Assembly: GCA_031404815.1 (NCBI GenBank)
Contig: JANNIH010000081.1
Location: forward strand, 5,653-69,652
Length of the DNA stretch: 64,000 bases
Origin: DASYKS01 sp031404815
Lineage (GTDB): Bacteria; Acidobacteriota; Thermoanaerobaculia; Multivoradales; UBA5704
Reading direction: 5' to 3'
Both the position numbers and the translations under genes were made by a program. This document shows positions 62,201 to 64,000 of this stretch, piece by piece; position 1 is the first letter of the stretch; the number at the start of each line of letters is the position of its first letter. The notes beneath the pieces were generated by a model that was not told where the DNA came from, searched no databases, and saw only the letters and a list, made by a program, of their open reading frames with translations.

Positions 62201-64000
62201 CTCGCCGCGGCGAGGTTCGCCGAGCCGATGCCATCAAGGTCGTAGGTTGGGGCAAGGCCCACCGGAAGAGTCGCCGCGACCACCCGGACCGAATAGCTGC
62301 CGGGCGGGAGGTTTCCAAAGGTGTACCCGCCGTCGCCTGAGGTGGCCTGTGTCGCAAGGACGTTGCCGCCGTTGTCGAGCAGCTCCACGGTGACGCCGTC
62401 AATCCCGACTTCGCCGACATCCTGCGTCGTGTTGGCGTTGAAATCGAGCCAAACGCGATCACCGATCGAACCGGTGCCGCGGTAGCCGAAGTCGACGTCG
62501 GTCCGGCTCTGGCCACCGACCAGAGCGAATGAAGCGATGTTCGTTGAGGCGATACCATCAAGGTCGGACGTCTCGGCGAGACCGACCGGCAGAGACGCCG
62601 CGACGACCCGCACCGAGTAGTTGCCCGCCGTGAGGTTCGGGAAGGTGTAGTTGCCGTCACCCACCGTCACCTGACTCGCCACGACGTTGCCGCCGCCGTC
62701 GAGCAGCTCGACCGTGACGCCGTTGATCCCGGCTTCGCCGACATCCTGCGTGCCGTCCGCGTTGAAATCGAGCCAGACGCGATCGCCGACCGAAGCCGTG
62801 CCGCGATAGCCGAAATCGACATCCATCCGGCTCTGGCCGCCGGTCAACGAAACCAAGGCGACGTTGGCCGAGGCCAAGCCGTCCAGGTCGTAGGTCTGGA
62901 CGACGCCAGCCGGCAGCGTCACCGCGACCACCCGCACCGAGTAGCTTCCGGCGTTGAGGTTCGAGAAGGTGTAGTGACCGTTCCCTGCCGTCACTTCTGT
63001 GGCCACAACATTGCCGCCATTGTCGAGCAGCTCGACGGTGACACCGTTGATGCCGACTTCGCCAACGTCCTGCAAACCGTTGCCGTCGGAATCGAGCCAC
63101 AGGCGGTCACCGATCGAACCGGTACCGCGGTAGCCGAAGTCGACGTTGGTCTTGTTTTCGGCGGCCGCGAGCGTAAAGCTCGCGATGTTCGCAGTACCGA
63201 TCCCGTCCAAGTCGAAGGTTGCGGCAACGCCCACCGGGAGCGTTCCGGAAACCACTCGAACCATGTAATCACCGGCCGCCCGGTTGGTGAACAGGTAGTC
63301 GCCGTCGCCGGCCGTGACCTGCGTACCCACGACAACACCGCCGTTATCGAGCAACTCCACCGTGACGCCGTTGATGCCGGCTTCGCCGCCATCCTGGATC
63401 CCGTCGCTGTCGGAGTCGAGCCAGACGCGATCACCGACGGAGGCATTGTTAACCACCCCCGCGCGATATCCGAAGTCATAGGTGAGGACGTTGCCTGTGG
63501 TGAGCGTGCGAGTTAGTGAATTACCCCCCGTCGTCGACGCCTTGCCCACCAACGGCTGACCCGGGCCGAAGTTGCTCAACGCCACTCGCACCTCGTATGT
63601 ACCCGGCGCGTCCATCCCGAAGCAGTACAGACCGTTCGTGTCGGTGCCTGTGTTGTTCGCCACGCACGCCGGCCAGTTCGGGGTCGTCGTGTCGCCCGTG
63701 ATCGCTGTAGCGATGACTGCCCCGTCGCTCGGACGGATCAGCTCCATCAGAACGCCCGGAATGCCCGCTTCACCCGGAGCGAGAAGGATCCCGTTGCCAT
63801 CGGTGTCGGCCCACACGAAATCGCCTAACAGGTAGATCGACTGGTCCGAACACGCAGCAACCCGTGGCACATCGTCCGGATCTTCCCCAGGCATCGGATC
63901 ACGCGCTGGACGCGTCGCACAGGTGTCCGCGAACCAGAAGTTCAGGTTCGACAGATCGAGGCCGATGATCTTCACCCGCCACACGCCCGATGGCAGCGAA
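59269..64000 (-). CDS. giant secreted/surface protein with SdrD-like B repeats (5' end outside window)
   Basis: Open to the right edge with no start stop pattern beyond 63984, so partial; 1571 codons from the GTG at 63984 and more beyond. About ten repeats of 108 residues follow one degenerate copy, each opening SIGDRxWLDxxxDGxQDxGE and closing DVDFGYRGT. This is the SdrD B / Cna-B-like domain, which often binds calcium through the DxDxDG loop. After the repeats comes a C-terminal region with GTATIGYWKNHASAWPVTS, a GYWKNH domain found at the ends of bacterial surface proteins. Likely an adhesin or matrix protein. Confidence 0.92.
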   Translation of the reverse strand, partial: SLPSGVWRVKIIGLDLSNLNFWFADTCATRPARDPMPGEDPDDVPRVAACSDQSIYLLGDFVWADTDGNGILLAPGEAGIPGVLMELIRPSDGAVIATAITGDTTTPNWPACVANNTGTDTNGLYCFGMDAPGTYEVRVALSNFGPGQPLVGKASTTGGNSLTRTLTTGNVLTYDFGYRAGVVNNASVGDRVWLDSDSDGIQDGGEAGINGVTVELLDNGGVVVGTQVTAGDGDYLFTNRAAGDYMVRVVSGTLPVGVAATFDLDGIGTANIASFTLAAAENKTNVDFGYRGTGSIGDRLWLDSDGNGLQDVGEVGINGVTVELLDNGGNVVATEVTAGNGHYTFSNLNAGSYSVRVVAVTLPAGVVQTYDLDGLASANVALVSLTGGQSRMDVDFGYRGTASVGDRVWLDFNADGTQDVGEAGINGVTVELLDGGGNVVASQVTVGDGNYTFPNLTAGNYSVRVVAASLPVGLAETSDLDGIASTNIASFALVGGQSRTDVDFGYRGTGSIGDRVWLDFNANTTQDVGEVGIDGVTVELLDNGGNVLATQATSGDGGYTFGNLPPGSYSVRVVAATLPVGLAPTYDLDGIGSANLAAASLAGGQNRTDVDFGYRGTGSIGDRLWLDFNANGIQDVGEGGLNGVTVSLLDSGGNVVAVQITAGDGLYTFGNLPGGAYAVRVEAATLPAGLVPSYDLDGIGSANFAVVGLAGGQNRADVDFGYRGAGSIGDRLWLDFDADGTQDVGETGINGVTVSLLDTGGNVLATQVTGGDGNYTFGNLPPGDYSVRVEAVTLPAGVAPSYDLDGISSVNFADLMLGAGQNRVDVDFGYKGIGNIGDRIWLDEDGNAAQGVSEFGINGVTLELLDNGGNVLATTSTSGNGNYFFGNLPLGTYSVRVVTATLPAGLARTFDLDGIATAHIATTTLTLLQAERDDVDFGYRGTGSIGDRLWIDTNGNGVQDSGEPGLNGVSVSLLSSGNVVLFTAITSGNGNYTFPNLAAGNYSVRVEVSTLPAGLTQTYDLDGVGTANLAAATLSGGQNRTDVDFGYRGTGSIGDRVWIDGDGDGAQDLLETGINGVTVNLLDSGGNVIATDVTAGDGLYQFLNLVAGTYSVQVVTSTLPAGLTQTFDFDGLATPHKATVALTANQSNFNVDFGYRGTASIGDRVWTDTDGDGIQDVGELGINGVDVVLRNSSGNVVAVATTSGDGSYLFSNLLSGSYTVTVDALTVPAGNVQTYDLDGIGTANTVALSLAGGQAKLDVDFGYRTPSNNEQCVDEAINDPSVQGAGANHAFWLPGIGTDYQFTPSPGTFMQNSNGTANMNGTLRSLSNPLNAWVVSITFTGRTSVAPAGSPKKELMASAYSENGGPVNTGTWFYYTGYNGTLTGIDNNVGGAISITRTGPAFQVGVGANGKNLNFGASGWYRWTVVTQPNSGACFPATGQGDINVDIVQCPPTTPAPGTATIGYWKNHASAWPVTSIKIGNQTYTVAQAITLLGTSSRGDKTIDLAKQLIAAKLNVIVGNASSCISATITSADNWLKTYPVGSNVRGSSSAWTTASPWHTMLDNYNNGLLCAPHRN
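60480..63450 (-). repeat. array of about ten SdrD-like B-repeat units
   Basis: Units recur at about 324-327 bp, for example around 63430, 63108, 62781, 62457, 62133, 61810, 61487, 61160, 60834 and 60510. Neighbouring units are highly similar in DNA, including whole stretches of identity. Such arrays change length by recombination, so the copy number may differ between strains. Confidence 0.85.

Overview
The window is a GC-rich bacterial chromosome segment. Genes are densely packed and both strands are used. Several traits point to Acidobacteriota, perhaps a Thermoanaerobaculia-like lineage: two kinds of repeat-rich secreted protein (ELWxxDGTxxGT and SdrD-like B repeats), a secreted protein with a CRVLDTR-type C-terminal domain, an M64 peptidase, and a Gram-negative envelope (outer-membrane barrel, lipoprotein, SurA-like chaperone). 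This placement is inference; no rRNA gene is present to fix it.

Layout. Bases 1-8.5 kb hold envelope and housekeeping genes: a YfhO-like membrane protein cut by the left edge, a lipoprotein, rsmI, a SurA-like chaperone, and a minus-strand run of NYN-domain gene, prmC, murA and a divergent lytic transglycosylase. Bases 8.5-16 kb are mixed: an M64 peptidase, a Fic protein next to a HepT/MNT toxin-antitoxin pair, an alpha/beta hydrolase, a ClpX-like ATPase lacking the zinc domain, a small membrane protein, a secreted CRVLDTR protein and a VOC protein. Bases 16-45.5 kb form a large surface-polysaccharide locus. It holds about a dozen glycosyltransferases, an O-antigen-ligase/polymerase-type membrane protein, a flippase-like gene broken by an in-frame stop, a glutamine-type asparagine synthetase, a carbamoyltransferase, about seven methyltransferases (several FkbM-type), an SGNH hydrolase plus acyltransferase-3 pair, an NDP-sugar epimerase and a WecA/MraY-type initiating transferase. 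From 22.5 to 41.1 kb the genes are joined almost everywhere by 4-nt ATGA/GTGA/TTGA overlaps, so they look like one long translationally coupled operon.

Bases 45.6-54.7 kb carry ribBA, a 906-residue ELWxxDGT-repeat protein, a gene-poor stretch with a remarkable 21-bp tandem array, another glycosyltransferase, a hemolysin III-type membrane protein, and groES-groEL behind a sigma70-like promoter and a CIRCE operator.

The most notable system lies at 55.5-59.1 kb on the minus strand: a compact lasso-peptide gene cluster. Its order is precursor (A), Asn-synthetase-like cyclase (C), HPr-kinase-like protein (K), PqqD-type recognition element (B1) and transglutaminase-like leader peptidase (B2). The precursor has a clear YxxPxLxxxGxxxxLT leader motif and a candidate core with Asp at ring position 7. 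No transporter gene lies beside it. The window ends inside a very large surface protein built of about ten SdrD-like B repeats, closed by a strong intrinsic terminator.
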